A stretch of DNA of 64,000 nt. Source: Bin94 sp965215535. Its GTDB lineage: Bacteria > Gemmatimonadota > Gemmatimonadetes > Longimicrobiales > Gaopeijiaceae. The DNA lies in the NCBI GenBank assembly GCA_965215535.1, contig OZ244063.1, forward strand, positions 1,798,001 to 1,862,000, given 5' to 3'. The notes under the pieces are model-generated. The model saw only the letters and a program-made list of their open reading frames with translations. It did not search any database and was not told the DNA's origin. Each line of letters starts with the position of its first letter. The stretch's first letter is position 1. A program made the position numbers and the translations under genes. Of the stretch, positions 34,145 to 42,702 are shown in pieces.

Positions 34145-34917
34145 CGGGGCCTCTTGAGAGAGAAGCGGCCCGGCCGCCGGAATCCGAGCGCGGCGATGGC
34201 AAGGAAAACAATCGTCTCTGCCGCAATCACCACGCTATGCAACAGGGTTGGCTGACCCATGTCCATTGCAATGACCTTCAGTGCAAGTTGTGCGTGATGA
34301 TATGCTGGCAGCACAAGGGCAAAATCCTGCAAAAATCCGGGGAAGAGATTGATGGGAAGCCAGAGCCCGGCGAGCATCGACATGGGCAGAAAGACAAGAT
34401 TGATCACGGCGATGGCCGAGCGTCCCTTTACCCACGCACCGATCGCCAGTCCCAGAGCGGAAAAGGGGATGACGCCCGCAAGCAGCACCCCGGCAAGCGC
34501 ACCCCACTGCCGCGGCAAAAGCATGACGCCGGCCAGTCGGGATGCCATCAGGAAGAGAATTGCAACGACGCCCGCAGCAAAGATCAGCGCCACCACAACC
34601 TTGGCAAGAAGATAGGCGCCGACCGGCATGGGCGTCGTCTGCTTGAGAAGAAGCGTGCCGGTGTCGCGTTCAATGGCAAGTCCGGCTCCGGCATTGAAGA
34701 GAGATGGACCCAGTACGGCAAAGACCCCGTAGGTTGCCAGCCCATAGGTCGGCGCCGCCAGCGAGACCCCGTCGCCGCCCAATAATATGTCAAAGAAGAG
34801 ATAGAAAAGGGGTGGCAGTGCCAGTGTGGGAAGAGCGAATGCGGGTTCGCGCAACACATCCACAAATTGAAAACGCGACTCGAGCAGATAGATGCGGAAG
34901 CGTCGGGCGGGGTTCAT
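34141..34917 (-). CDS. ABC-2 type permease
   Basis: 258 residues, about six membrane helices. The N-terminal segment FRIYLLESRFQFVDVLREPA and the coupling region GLAIERDTGTLLLKQTTPMP (about 82-100) are typical ABC-2 permease elements. Later helices (LLAKVVVALIFAAGVVAILF, AALAGVLLAGVIPFSALGLA) and LPMSMLAGLWLPINLFPGFL match the DrrB/NodJ-like arrangement. It pairs with the ATPase 13 bp upstream. The complex would be an inner-membrane exporter for lipids, drugs or small molecules. Its stop overlaps the amidohydrolase GTG. Confidence 0.87.
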   Translation of the reverse strand: MNPARRFRIYLLESRFQFVDVLREPAFALPTLALPPLFYLFFDILLGGDGVSLAAPTYGLATYGVFAVLGPSLFNAGAGLAIERDTGTLLLKQTTPMPVGAYLLAKVVVALIFAAGVVAILFLMASRLAGVMLLPRQWGALAGVLLAGVIPFSALGLAIGAWVKGRSAIAVINLVFLPMSMLAGLWLPINLFPGFLQDFALVLPAYHHAQLALKVIAMDMGQPTLLHSVVIAAETIVFLAIAALGFRRPGRFSLKRPR

Positions 34918-34930
34918 GGCGGGACTCTAC

Positions 34931-35887
34931 CTACTGTGGCTGATCCACGGAATTGGGGTATGGATCCACGGGCTGACGAATCAGCGCCATGAATGCATCT
35001 TCGAGCCCGGCGGCCCCGACCGTCAGATCGGCCAGCGCTTCGTCGCGGGCAAGCAGGATGCGCACCAGCTCTTCGGGCTGTGTCGTCAGCGCCTCCAGGT
35101 GGCGACCGCGAACCCTGGCCCAGGCCACCCCGGGATGATCTGCAACCTCGTCGGGACGAATGCGGGTCATGCAACGCACCAGACGCCCCCGGGTGCGGGA
35201 TTTGATCTCGGTCGGGGTGCCCTCTGCAATCTGCCGTCCCCGATCGATCACTACGACGCGGTCGGCCAGTGCGTCGGCTTCGTCCAGGTTGTGCGTCGTC
35301 AGCACGGTTGTGCGTCCCGATTCCCGTATGGCGCGAATTTCCTGCCACAGCCGATTTCGGGCATCGACATCGAGACCGGTGGTGGGTTCGTCCAGAAAGA
35401 GCAGCTCGGGATCCCCCGCCAGCGCCAGCGCAAAGAGGACGCGCTGTTTCTGTCCCCCCGAAAGCTTGGCGTACCGCCGACCGGCCAGATCTTCCAGGCC
35501 CGCCATGGCAAGGAGGCGTTTGATCGGAAGCGGACGGGGATAGTAGGCGCGGAAGGTCTCCAGGTGCTCGCGCACGGTCAGATTTGCCGAAACCCCCGAG
35601 ATCTGAAGCATCGCGCCCCGGCGTTCCAGCACCTCGGGCGCCCCCGGCCTGGATCCGAAGACCGATGCCGTGCCCCGCTGACACTGCAGGCTTCCCAGCA
35701 AAAGGCCGATTGCGGTGGTCTTGCCGGCTCCGTTGGGGCCCAGAACCGCCAGAATTTCCCCCTGCCGAACCTCGAGATCGAGCTCGGTCAGCGCGACCAC
35801 AGGCCCGTAGCGGTGCGTAACCCCCGCCAGATGCGCCAGAGGTTGATGAGGAGTCCCGGAAGGGGAATTTGGGGAGCCGTGTGTCAT
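34931..35887 (-). CDS. ABC transporter ATPase (DrrA-like)
   Basis: 318 residues. Walker A GPNGAGKTT at residues 50-58, signature LSGGQKQR at about 146-153, Walker B LLFLDEPTTGLD at about 166-177, and switch histidine in LTTHNLDEADAL. The C-terminal extension resembles DrrA-type ATPases of multidrug exporters. The ATG at 35887 has no clear Shine-Dalgarno, so initiation may be weak or leaderless. First gene of the ATPase-permease-amidohydrolase operon, divergent from the DCC gene. Confidence 0.9.
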   Translation of the reverse strand: MTHGSPNSPSGTPHQPLAHLAGVTHRYGPVVALTELDLEVRQGEILAVLGPNGAGKTTAIGLLLGSLQCQRGTASVFGSRPGAPEVLERRGAMLQISGVSANLTVREHLETFRAYYPRPLPIKRLLAMAGLEDLAGRRYAKLSGGQKQRVLFALALAGDPELLFLDEPTTGLDVDARNRLWQEIRAIRESGRTTVLTTHNLDEADALADRVVVIDRGRQIAEGTPTEIKSRTRGRLVRCMTRIRPDEVADHPGVAWARVRGRHLEALTTQPEELVRILLARDEALADLTVGAAGLEDAFMALIRQPVDPYPNSVDQPQ

Positions 35888-36081
35888 GACATTGGGCTCA
35901 TACGATGCATCTGCCGTAAAGGTTTCACCCTCTGCGAATGACTGGTCAGGCGCACCACCCCACAATCGCAGACAGCGGCGAATTGGCACCCACGGGCACG
36001 TTTGCGCGGCAGGGCGAGGGCAGCCCATATTTCTTTTCCATGCCTCGTTCACGCACCTCGGACACGCCTCGACCCCGGCCA

Positions 36082-36513
36082 ATGCCACCCACCGTCCTCT
36101 TTGATGGCGCGTGCAGCTTCTGCAACCGCACCGTGCGCTGGATTATCCGCCGCGATCCCGCCGCCCGTCTGCGCTTTGCCTCGCTGCATTCGATTGCTGC
36201 CGAGCGGGTTCTGACGCGCGCCAGCCCCGGAATCCGCCCCGATGCGCTGCCCGACGCCATTCTTCTGGTGGACGACCGGGGAATCCACACCGCCTCTACC
36301 GCAGTGCTTCGGATTCTCGGGTCGTTGCGGGCGCCCTGGCCGGGAGCGCTGGTTGCTCTCGCCATTCCCCGTGTCCTGCGCGATGCGCTCTACCGGGCCG
36401 TTGCCCGCAACCGCTTTCGCTGGTTTCCGCGCGCAGAGGCGTGTCCGCGCCCGTCGCCGGAGATCGCCGCCCGCTTTCTGGAGATGGGACCGGAGGTCGA
36501 TTCCGAAGGCTGA
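36082..36513 (+). CDS. DCC-family thiol-disulfide oxidoreductase
   Basis: 143 residues, the usual size. The family-defining opening is TVLFDGACSFCNRTVRWIIR, with the CxxC at Cys11 and Cys14 and the DxxCxxC pattern that gives the family its name. The rest has the usual ILLVDDRGIHTASTAVLRIL and WFPRAEACPRP pieces (the last corresponds to the C-terminal cysteine loop). These small thioredoxin-fold proteins are cytoplasmic; their partners are unknown. Start 36082 gives the canonical N-terminus. ATG 36040, fourteen codons earlier, is in frame. Confidence 0.85.
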   Translation: MPPTVLFDGACSFCNRTVRWIIRRDPAARLRFASLHSIAAERVLTRASPGIRPDALPDAILLVDDRGIHTASTAVLRILGSLRAPWPGALVALAIPRVLRDALYRAVARNRFRWFPRAEACPRPSPEIAARFLEMGPEVDSEG

Positions 36514-36750
36514 AATCAGTCCGGGGAATGGTTGGGCAGGTTGTGGAAGGGTCGGACGCACACGGAAACCGCGAAGCGCCGGGGCATCGTCAACGAGATC
36601 CGGAGGCGTCGGCACTGCTCGACAGGGTTGACGGGTTGAGTGAAAGCCGGGGGATCCGCTTTGCGCTCTGCGACTCGAATGCGCGCAGGGTCCGTCATCG
36701 AACGATGAATGCGGTCCCGCAACTACGAATCAGGCGGAACTCGCTCGCCC

Positions 36751-37830
36751 TCATCCCCGGATTGCCAGCTCCAACTGGCGATCGGCCAGCCCGGCCTGGA
36801 TTGCAGCGCCAACGCGCTCCACCACCGCTCTGTCTTCGGCCACCAGATAGAGAAATTCGCGGTTGCGCAGGTGGCTGATCTTGCCCACGCGCTCTCCGGC
36901 GGGATTGTGAATGCCGATCTGCGCGCCGACGTAGCGTTTGTGGGCGATTACAATTGTGTGCACGGCCCCGCGTCTCTGCAGAATGGCTTCCATTTCAGGT
37001 TGTGCAAGGTAGCCTTCGTTGCTGAATGAAACAAGAAGATACCGGGCCTGCACTGCCTGCACAACCTGATCCATGGCCCCGGCAATTTCTCGCTTGCGAT
37101 TGAAGGAGCTGCGATATTCGCGGCAGCCGATGCGCTTGCAGGCCACGCCATAATGTTCGGGCTTGTCCCAGCGCACAAGCGTTTCCCAGATATGATAGTT
37201 GCCTATATAGCTGTGCTGATTGTAGGGCGGATCGAGATATGCAAGATCGACGTCGGCACCTGCAGCGGCAGCGAGTGCATCGAGTTGCGTGGCTCGCCCT
37301 CCGCCGGGCAGAAGTTGGGGCAGGCGAAGCTCGAGATTGTTGTACGAACGCGGCGCCCACTTCTTGAGATAGGCCATCTGCACACCCGTTGTGGAATCCA
37401 CGCGGTCGGCCGCCTCCATGAGCGAGGTGAGCACAATTGCCTTCAGCGGGGGCGTCAGCGCAAGCTCCTCGATTTTTTCGCGGATTCCATCGATACGCAT
37501 TCCATTGTGCGGCTGAAAGAAGCGCGCCTGGCGACAGAAAACCTCGGTGAAATAGCCATCCACCGGCGGCGTCTGCTGCAAATCGGCGATCAGGGCTTGT
37601 GCAGTGCCTGCATATGTATGTGAATCGGCCTCGATATAGCAGCGCGCAAGGGTGGCTGCATAGGAAAGGTGGTCGTTGGCATGAATATGGTAGCCGCGCG
37701 CCTTCAGCGCATGGCCAACGCGCGAGGTTCCCGCGAAGAGGTCGAGAATGGCGGCAACGCCGGGAAAGGCCTCAACCGCACGCACAATATGGGGAATGAG
37801 GAGCCGCTTGGAGCCGATATATTTGATCAT
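36751..37830 (-). CDS. N6-adenine DNA methyltransferase (D12 class), orphan
   Basis: 359 residues. The N-terminus IKYIGSKRLLIPHI and motif I DLFAGTSRVGHALK (residues 30-43) bind S-adenosylmethionine. The catalytic motif IV is DPPYNQHSYIG (DPPY at 200-203). This belongs to the D12 class, of the kind seen in FokI/NlaIII-type methylases, and modifies adenine in a short target sequence. The region between the two motifs, and RSSFNRKREIAGAM after it, is well preserved, so it should be active. No restriction endonuclease is adjacent; neighbours are a DCC protein and a Tat lipoprotein. It may be a solitary epigenetic methylase or part of a split restriction system. Start 37830 has an AGG a few bases upstream; TTG 37848 is another choice. 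Confidence 0.88.
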   Translation of the reverse strand: MIKYIGSKRLLIPHIVRAVEAFPGVAAILDLFAGTSRVGHALKARGYHIHANDHLSYAATLARCYIEADSHTYAGTAQALIADLQQTPPVDGYFTEVFCRQARFFQPHNGMRIDGIREKIEELALTPPLKAIVLTSLMEAADRVDSTTGVQMAYLKKWAPRSYNNLELRLPQLLPGGGRATQLDALAAAAGADVDLAYLDPPYNQHSYIGNYHIWETLVRWDKPEHYGVACKRIGCREYRSSFNRKREIAGAMDQVVQAVQARYLLVSFSNEGYLAQPEMEAILQRRGAVHTIVIAHKRYVGAQIGIHNPAGERVGKISHLRNREFLYLVAEDRAVVERVGAAIQAGLADRQLELAIRG

Positions 37831-37896
37831 TGCGACCTGGCCCGGCAACGCATGGACAACCCCGGTTGGCGTTTGTGCGAAGGCCGTGATTTCCCG

Positions 37897-39024
37897 TCAG
37901 CCCGACTGCGATTCCCCACGGTCCCGAAAGATCGCAATCAGCTCGGCCTCGCGCTCCGCAGAGAGTCCGGCGCGCAGCTCCTGGCGGTCGGCGTCCTGGG
38001 CGTTGAACCAACTCAGTGTCTCGAGTGCGGTTCGCGCCAGCGGGCGCATGGTGAAGCCGGCGGCGAAGGCGCGGTCGCCATTGACCTGCATCATGCCCAG
38101 GAAATCGTCGATGGGGTCGGTCCAGTAGGTCAGCGCGGGCAAATCGTGTTCGCGCAGAAAGGCGGCGTCCACCCAGACGAGCTCGGCGTCGGATCCGATT
38201 GCGTCGCGGGTCTCCGTCAACATGCGCTCCATGGTGAGGGGTTCGCGCGGACCCACAACATTCATGGTGCCGGTCAGATTGTCCTCCAGTGCCTGGATCA
38301 TGAAGGTCGTCAGGTCGCGGACATCGACGTGTTGCATGGGGTCGGCGGGGTTTCCGGGGGCCAGTACCTCGCCCCCGCGCGCAAGACGAACCGGCCAGTA
38401 GGTGAAGCGGTCGGTGGGGTCGCCGGGACCGATAATGTAGGTGGGACGCAGCACAAGGTGGCGATCGGGGAAGGCAGTGCGGGCGGCCTCTTCGGAGAGC
38501 GCCTTGAGGGCGCCGAAGGTGCGCATGTCGACAACTTCGGTCTCGGTGTCCTCGATGGTGTCCACGGGGGCGTCTTCGCGAATGTCGGTTGTGAGATAGG
38601 GGATATAGACGCCGGTTGAGGAGACGAAGAGATATGTGCCGACTGCATCCTGCAGCGCCTCGGTCGAGAGACGCACCCGGCGCGGAATGCTGGCCGAGTT
38701 GTCAATGACCGCATCCCATTCGCGACCCGCCAGCGCCCCGAGTTCGCCATCGCGGTCGCCGATGAGCGTTTCGAGCTCGGGAAAGAGGTCGGGATTGGAG
38801 ACGCCGCGGTTGAAGAGGGTGACTTCGTGGCCGCGCTCCAGCGCCGCGCGCACCTGGTGGGGGCCGATAAATCCGGTGCCGCCCAGAATAAGGATGCGGA
38901 GGGGACGGGAGGAAGCGGATTCCCGGGAGGGGTCGCCGCAGCCGCTCGCGCCCAGGGCGAGGCCGCCGACCGCCACCGTGCCGACGTGCAGAAACCCGCG
39001 CCGGGTGAGATTCGTTCCTGTCAT
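37897..39024 (-). CDS. Tat-exported NAD-dependent epimerase-like lipoprotein
   Basis: 375 residues. A twin-arginine signal (LTRRGFLHVG) ends with the lipobox ALGASGC (Cys 29), so the folded enzyme is exported by Tat and lipid-anchored, in keeping with a bound cofactor. The Rossmann motif GGTGFIG is at residues 48-54. The extended SDR pattern is present: VIDNSA, LFVSSTGVY, and in place of YxxxK the stretch DMRTFGALKALSEEAA (GALK where YG-SK is usual), followed by LRPTYIIGPGDPTDR. Loss of the catalytic tyrosine suggests the protein is not a classical epimerase. Divergent from the MATE gene across 126 bp. Confidence 0.82.
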   Translation of the reverse strand: MTGTNLTRRGFLHVGTVAVGGLALGASGCGDPSRESASSRPLRILILGGTGFIGPHQVRAALERGHEVTLFNRGVSNPDLFPELETLIGDRDGELGALAGREWDAVIDNSASIPRRVRLSTEALQDAVGTYLFVSSTGVYIPYLTTDIREDAPVDTIEDTETEVVDMRTFGALKALSEEAARTAFPDRHLVLRPTYIIGPGDPTDRFTYWPVRLARGGEVLAPGNPADPMQHVDVRDLTTFMIQALEDNLTGTMNVVGPREPLTMERMLTETRDAIGSDAELVWVDAAFLREHDLPALTYWTDPIDDFLGMMQVNGDRAFAAGFTMRPLARTALETLSWFNAQDADRQELRAGLSAEREAELIAIFRDRGESQSG

Positions 39025-39150
39025 TGTGGTTCTTTCCTTTCGGGCAGCGCCGCGATGCCGCAGATTTGCGGGGCCGTTGTCAGCCGGGGCCGAATGACCG
39101 AAAAGCGGGAGCTGGCCCTCGTCACCTCAACCCTGTAGAGTGTTTTCTTT

Positions 39151-40587
39151 ATGGAACATTCGCACAATTCCGGCGCGCGCAAGGGGCAGGACGAACGCTG
39201 GTGGACTCTTGCGCTGCACGCCATTCGGGGAACGGGGGGCGATCCGTCGCGACAGCCGCTCCGCCGCGCAATCATTCTGCTGGCGATTCCGATGGTGCTC
39301 GAGATGGTCATGGAATCGCTCTTCGCGGTGGTGGACATCTTCTTTGTGTCGCGGCTGGGCGATCATGCCATGGCCGGGGTGGCGCTCACCGAATCGGTTC
39401 TCTCGCTGATCTACACGGTGGCGATGGGGCTCAGTATCGGGGTCACCGCGCTGGTGGCGCGCCGAACGGGTGAGGGCAATGCCGAAGGGGCGGCCCGGGG
39501 AGCGGCGCAGGCGATCGTGCTGGGAATGATTCTGGCCGTGCTCTTCGGGTGGGCGGGGCTGGTCTATGCCAGGGAAATCCTGCAGATCATGGGTGCCGAC
39601 GAAGCCGTGATCGCCACAGCTCTTCCCTACACCCGGATCATGCTGGGGGGCAATGCCGTCATCCTTCTGCTCTTTCTGCAAAATGCGGCCTTTCGGGGGG
39701 CGGGCGATGCGGCGACGGCCATGCGGGTGCTGTGGATTGCCAATGGTCTGAATATTGTGCTGGACCCGCTCCTGATCTTCGGAATCGGGCCCTTTCCCGA
39801 GCTGGGCGTGCAGGGGGCCGCCATCGCCACCACAATCGGGCGCGGGACGGCGGTTCTTGTGCAGATCTTCGTCCTCTTCGGCGGGGGACGCAATCAGAAT
39901 CGCATTCTGCGTCTGCGCTTCGCTCACCTGCGTCCGCATCCGGCGCTGATTGCCAGAGTGATGAGGCTTTCGGCCACGGGAACGCTCCAGACCTTTATTG
40001 CCACGGCAAGCTGGATCGGGCTGACGCGCGTGACTGCGATCTTTGGCGCCGAGGCGCTGGCCGGATATGTCATTGCAATCCGGATCATCATCTTTGCGAT
40101 CCTGCCGGCCTGGGGATTGTCGAACGCGGCCGCAACGATGGTGGGGCAGGGGCTGGGGGCCGGAGATCCGGATCGGGCCGAGAGGGCTGCGTGGATTTCG
40201 TGTCGCATGAATCTCTACTTTCTGGGCACGCTAAGCATCTTCTTTATTGTCTTTGCGCCGGGAATTGTGGCGCTTTTCGGAGGGACGGGAGTCGCGTCAG
40301 CCACGGCCATTACGGGTCTGAGGATCGTTTCGATCGGCTTTGTCTTCTACGCTTACGGAATGGTGCTGACTGCCGCCTTCAATGGCGCGGGCGCGGTCTG
40401 GACGCCGACGATTCTCAATCTGATCTGCTTCTGGCTTCTGGAGATCCCGCTGGCGCTGTTGCTCTCGCTGCTGGTCGGGATGGAGACGACCGGGGTCTTT
40501 ATCGCCATGACCGTTTCGTTTTCGATGCTGGCGCTGATCAGCGCCTGGCTCTTCCGGCGAGGGCGGTGGAAGACGGTGACGGTATAG
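39151..40587 (+). CDS. MATE-family multidrug efflux transporter
   Basis: 478 residues, about twelve transmembrane helices in two halves of six. The first half opens AIILLAIPMVLEMVMESLFA and contains VVDIFFVSRLGDHAMAGVAL, the standard MATE helix 1-2 region; SIGVTALVARRTGEGN follows. The second half repeats this pattern (LSNAAATMVGQGLGAGDPDRAE). MATE pumps exchange Na+ or H+ for cationic compounds. No regulator is adjacent. The ATG at 39151 has a weak ribosome site, and the 126-bp spacer to the divergent epimerase must hold both promoters. Confidence 0.92.
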   Translation: MEHSHNSGARKGQDERWWTLALHAIRGTGGDPSRQPLRRAIILLAIPMVLEMVMESLFAVVDIFFVSRLGDHAMAGVALTESVLSLIYTVAMGLSIGVTALVARRTGEGNAEGAARGAAQAIVLGMILAVLFGWAGLVYAREILQIMGADEAVIATALPYTRIMLGGNAVILLLFLQNAAFRGAGDAATAMRVLWIANGLNIVLDPLLIFGIGPFPELGVQGAAIATTIGRGTAVLVQIFVLFGGGRNQNRILRLRFAHLRPHPALIARVMRLSATGTLQTFIATASWIGLTRVTAIFGAEALAGYVIAIRIIIFAILPAWGLSNAAATMVGQGLGAGDPDRAERAAWISCRMNLYFLGTLSIFFIVFAPGIVALFGGTGVASATAITGLRIVSIGFVFYAYGMVLTAAFNGAGAVWTPTILNLICFWLLEIPLALLLSLLVGMETTGVFIAMTVSFSMLALISAWLFRRGRWKTVTV

Positions 40588-40933
40588 CAATCCGCGCCAG
40601 CTCGGCGCTTCGCCCCTCCCGGTGACGTTGTATTCAACGTTGGACTGCGGCGGGGGCATGGCTTGCCGGAATTCGCGAATTGCCGGGGATTCGAGCATGG
40701 ACCGGGGTGCACCGATGCCGTTGCGCATGGACCGGGGGCCGCGTCCGTGCCGATCGACAGTCGCCGAATTGTTGTATATTGGAAGCGGTTGCCCTATCTC
40801 ACTCAACCGCAGCTTCTCTGCATTTTCCACAGGAACAGCTACAGTGTCCACATGCCGATCGGGCGTTGCCGCGGCAGCGCGTCCGACTCCGAATCCCGCC
40901 TGTCCTTCCCGTCCGTTTCCCTTTCCCCGGCGT
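40588..40933. other. 346-bp spacer with a small palindrome and possible promoter
   Basis: No gene is visible in the spacer between the MATE and amidohydrolase genes. At 40625-40640 there is a perfect 6+4+6 inverted repeat (ACGTTG, TATT, CAACGT). Near 40772-40780 TTGTATATT resembles a -10 box, with a weak TCGACA about 15 bases before it. This could be the amidohydrolase promoter; confidence is low. Confidence 0.35.
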
Positions 40934-42055
40934 ATGCGCGACCGGATCTTCTCTCCGCGAGGGAGGATTCACCCGCTGTGGGGCGCCGCAGGTCTCTTGC
41001 TGGCCGGGTGCGCGTCGTCTTCGCAGTTCGCCCCGGAGAGTGCAGCCCCGGCGGCCTCCCCGGAAATGGCCTGCTACGACCGCGCCACCGAGCCGCAGAC
41101 CGCGGTCGTCGATTCGCATCTTCATGTTCGTCCCTTTGGCGGCGAACCCGTTCCCTTTGACGAGGTGCTCGGGTATCTGCGTGCAACCGGCGTTCGTTTT
41201 GCCAATATCTACGGAATCGGCCAGATGCTGCCGATCGATTCTCCCTGCACGTACTACCTGGATTGCATTGGCACTCCGGTTGTGCCCACGCTCAGGAACG
41301 ATTTTGCCAACGCCGAGAGTCTGCTTCGCAATCCGCCCGACGATCTTCATCTGACTCTTTCGATGACTTTTCCCGATCTCTCGGACCCCGAGTCGGTTCT
41401 GGCCGGAATCGAACTGCTCGAAGCCGAGTTTCCGGGAATGTTCCGCTGGGTGGGCGAGGTCAACCTGGTCAAGCAGGCGCTCTTCGGGAATGGACACCGG
41501 GCGGTGCCGCATGAAACGATCGCCGAATGGGCGCCCTTTATGCAGCTTCTGCGCGACCGCGCGATGCCGATTGCCATTCATTCGGATCTGGGCCGCGAGG
41601 ACGATCCCACCCTCTTCCTGCCCCTGATGCAGGAGGTCCTGAATCGCTATCCCGACAATCCAATTGTATGGATGCACATGGGATTGTCGCGCGAGTTGAC
41701 CACAATGCCCGGGGCCGATCATATTGCGCTGATGGAATCGATGCTGAATCGCTATCCCAATCTGATGCTCGACATTACCTGGCGCGTGATCGACGACAGC
41801 TATTTTTCGCGACCGGACGAGCAGGAGCTCTATGTCGAGTTTCTGAATCGTCATTCGGAGCGGATTCTGCCGGGAACCGACTTTCTGGCGTCGTCCAACA
41901 AGGATTTCGAGGTGTACCGCGCCGAGCTGGAGGTCACAAGCCGGATTCTGCAGTTCCTGAACGACGAAGCCTTCCGCAATATCGCGCTGGGCGGGAATTA
42001 CTTCCGGCTGCTGGGGCTGGATCATGAGGCGCTCCCGGTCTGCGCGACCCCCTGA
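40934..42055 (+). CDS. Amidohydrolase-2-like lipoprotein (TIM-barrel hydrolase)
   Basis: 373 residues. The lipobox is AAGLLLAGC (Cys 26). The barrel begins AVVDSHLHVRPFGGEP, an HxH metal motif in the amidohydrolase-related (Amidohydro_2) style, followed by TGVRFANIYGIGQML. Other family parts are WVGEVNL, MPIAIHSDLGRE, VWMHMGLSREL and ILPGTDFLAS (metal-binding aspartate). It would sit in the periplasm, attached to a membrane, hydrolysing or decarboxylating an unknown substrate. Start 40934 is chosen to place the signal peptide at the N-terminus; the open frame upstream is not coding-like. Confidence 0.82.
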   Translation: MRDRIFSPRGRIHPLWGAAGLLLAGCASSSQFAPESAAPAASPEMACYDRATEPQTAVVDSHLHVRPFGGEPVPFDEVLGYLRATGVRFANIYGIGQMLPIDSPCTYYLDCIGTPVVPTLRNDFANAESLLRNPPDDLHLTLSMTFPDLSDPESVLAGIELLEAEFPGMFRWVGEVNLVKQALFGNGHRAVPHETIAEWAPFMQLLRDRAMPIAIHSDLGREDDPTLFLPLMQEVLNRYPDNPIVWMHMGLSRELTTMPGADHIALMESMLNRYPNLMLDITWRVIDDSYFSRPDEQELYVEFLNRHSERILPGTDFLASSNKDFEVYRAELEVTSRILQFLNDEAFRNIALGGNYFRLLGLDHEALPVCATP

Positions 42056-42183
42056 GCAGCCTAGATCTGTCAGCCTGGGGCCCCTTGAGCGATCCGGCGA
42101 CATGTGGTAGTTTGCGGGTTGCTTCGAGTGCGAAGGATGGCGCGGCGCGCCACGAGTTGACTGCCAGCGGGGAATGAGTTGAT

Positions 42184-42525
42184 TTGAGGGGAGTGGAGAG
42201 AGGGCCGGGAATTGCAGGCCTGTCGGGTTTGCGCGGATTGTGGGGAGCAGTGCGCCCGCTGACCGGAGTCACCGTCCTGTTTTCAGTCTGTGCGATGGGT
42301 ATCGTCGAGGCTGGTCACGCGCACGAGGAGGGTGAAGGCGAAGCTTCCTGCGTGGTCTGCGGGGGCGGTCATCAGGGCCGGGCATCGGCCACTGCGGCGA
42401 ACACGTCGCTCATTCCCCCGCAGTGGCGGTCGTTTTTCGCCTTCTCGGGCTCCGACGAATTTCCGGGGGACCTCGCACTCTCTTCGCGGCGCAGTCGCGC
42501 TCCGCCGGTCGCTCTCCCTTCGTAA
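42184..42525 (+). CDS. Small secreted His/Cys protein 1 (DUF2946-like)
   Basis: 113 residues from TTG 42184 (GTG 42193 also possible). A hydrophobic segment (VRPLTGVTVLFSVCAMGIVE) is followed directly by AGHAHEEGEGEASCVVCGGGH, a histidine-acid cluster with a CxxC, and the chain ends RSRAPPVALPS. The same plan (helix, His cluster, CxxC, RSRAPP end) recurs in the gene at 48076-48396. This is reminiscent of DUF2946 proteins, which are often found near TonB-dependent metal receptors. Metal binding, copper most likely, is an inference. It opens the 42-52 kb island just before the receptor gene. The weak start makes the N-terminus uncertain. Confidence 0.55.
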   Translation: MRGVERGPGIAGLSGLRGLWGAVRPLTGVTVLFSVCAMGIVEAGHAHEEGEGEASCVVCGGGHQGRASATAANTSLIPPQWRSFFAFSGSDEFPGDLALSSRRSRAPPVALPS

Positions 42526-42702
42526 GCGACGATCCGTATTCTCTGCCGGTAGCCCTTCCTGTGCCATCGGCGAGCAATTCCTGTGTGCCGGTGCGCGGTA
42601 TCTGTCTTTTGCAGCGCGCATTATGCACATATCTAACACACATACACACAATATATGCACACGATTTGCGCATATTATGGAATCAAGGATTCACATTCAA
42701 CA
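42526..42702 (+). promoter_or_regulatory. AT-rich leader of the TonB-receptor gene
   Basis: The last 90 bases are far richer in A/T than the surroundings. They contain repeated TATGCACA and GCGCAT-TTATG-type blocks (near 42617-42628, 42652-42662 and 42668-42679) and a TATTAT candidate -10 at 42673-42678. The repeats may be regulator sites. I saw no Fur-box consensus. Confidence 0.4.

Noticed and set aside
40625..40640. 6+4+6 inverted repeat as a terminator of the MATE gene
   Set aside because: Low GC stem, no T-tract; could equally be an operator. Kept only as a note within the spacer.
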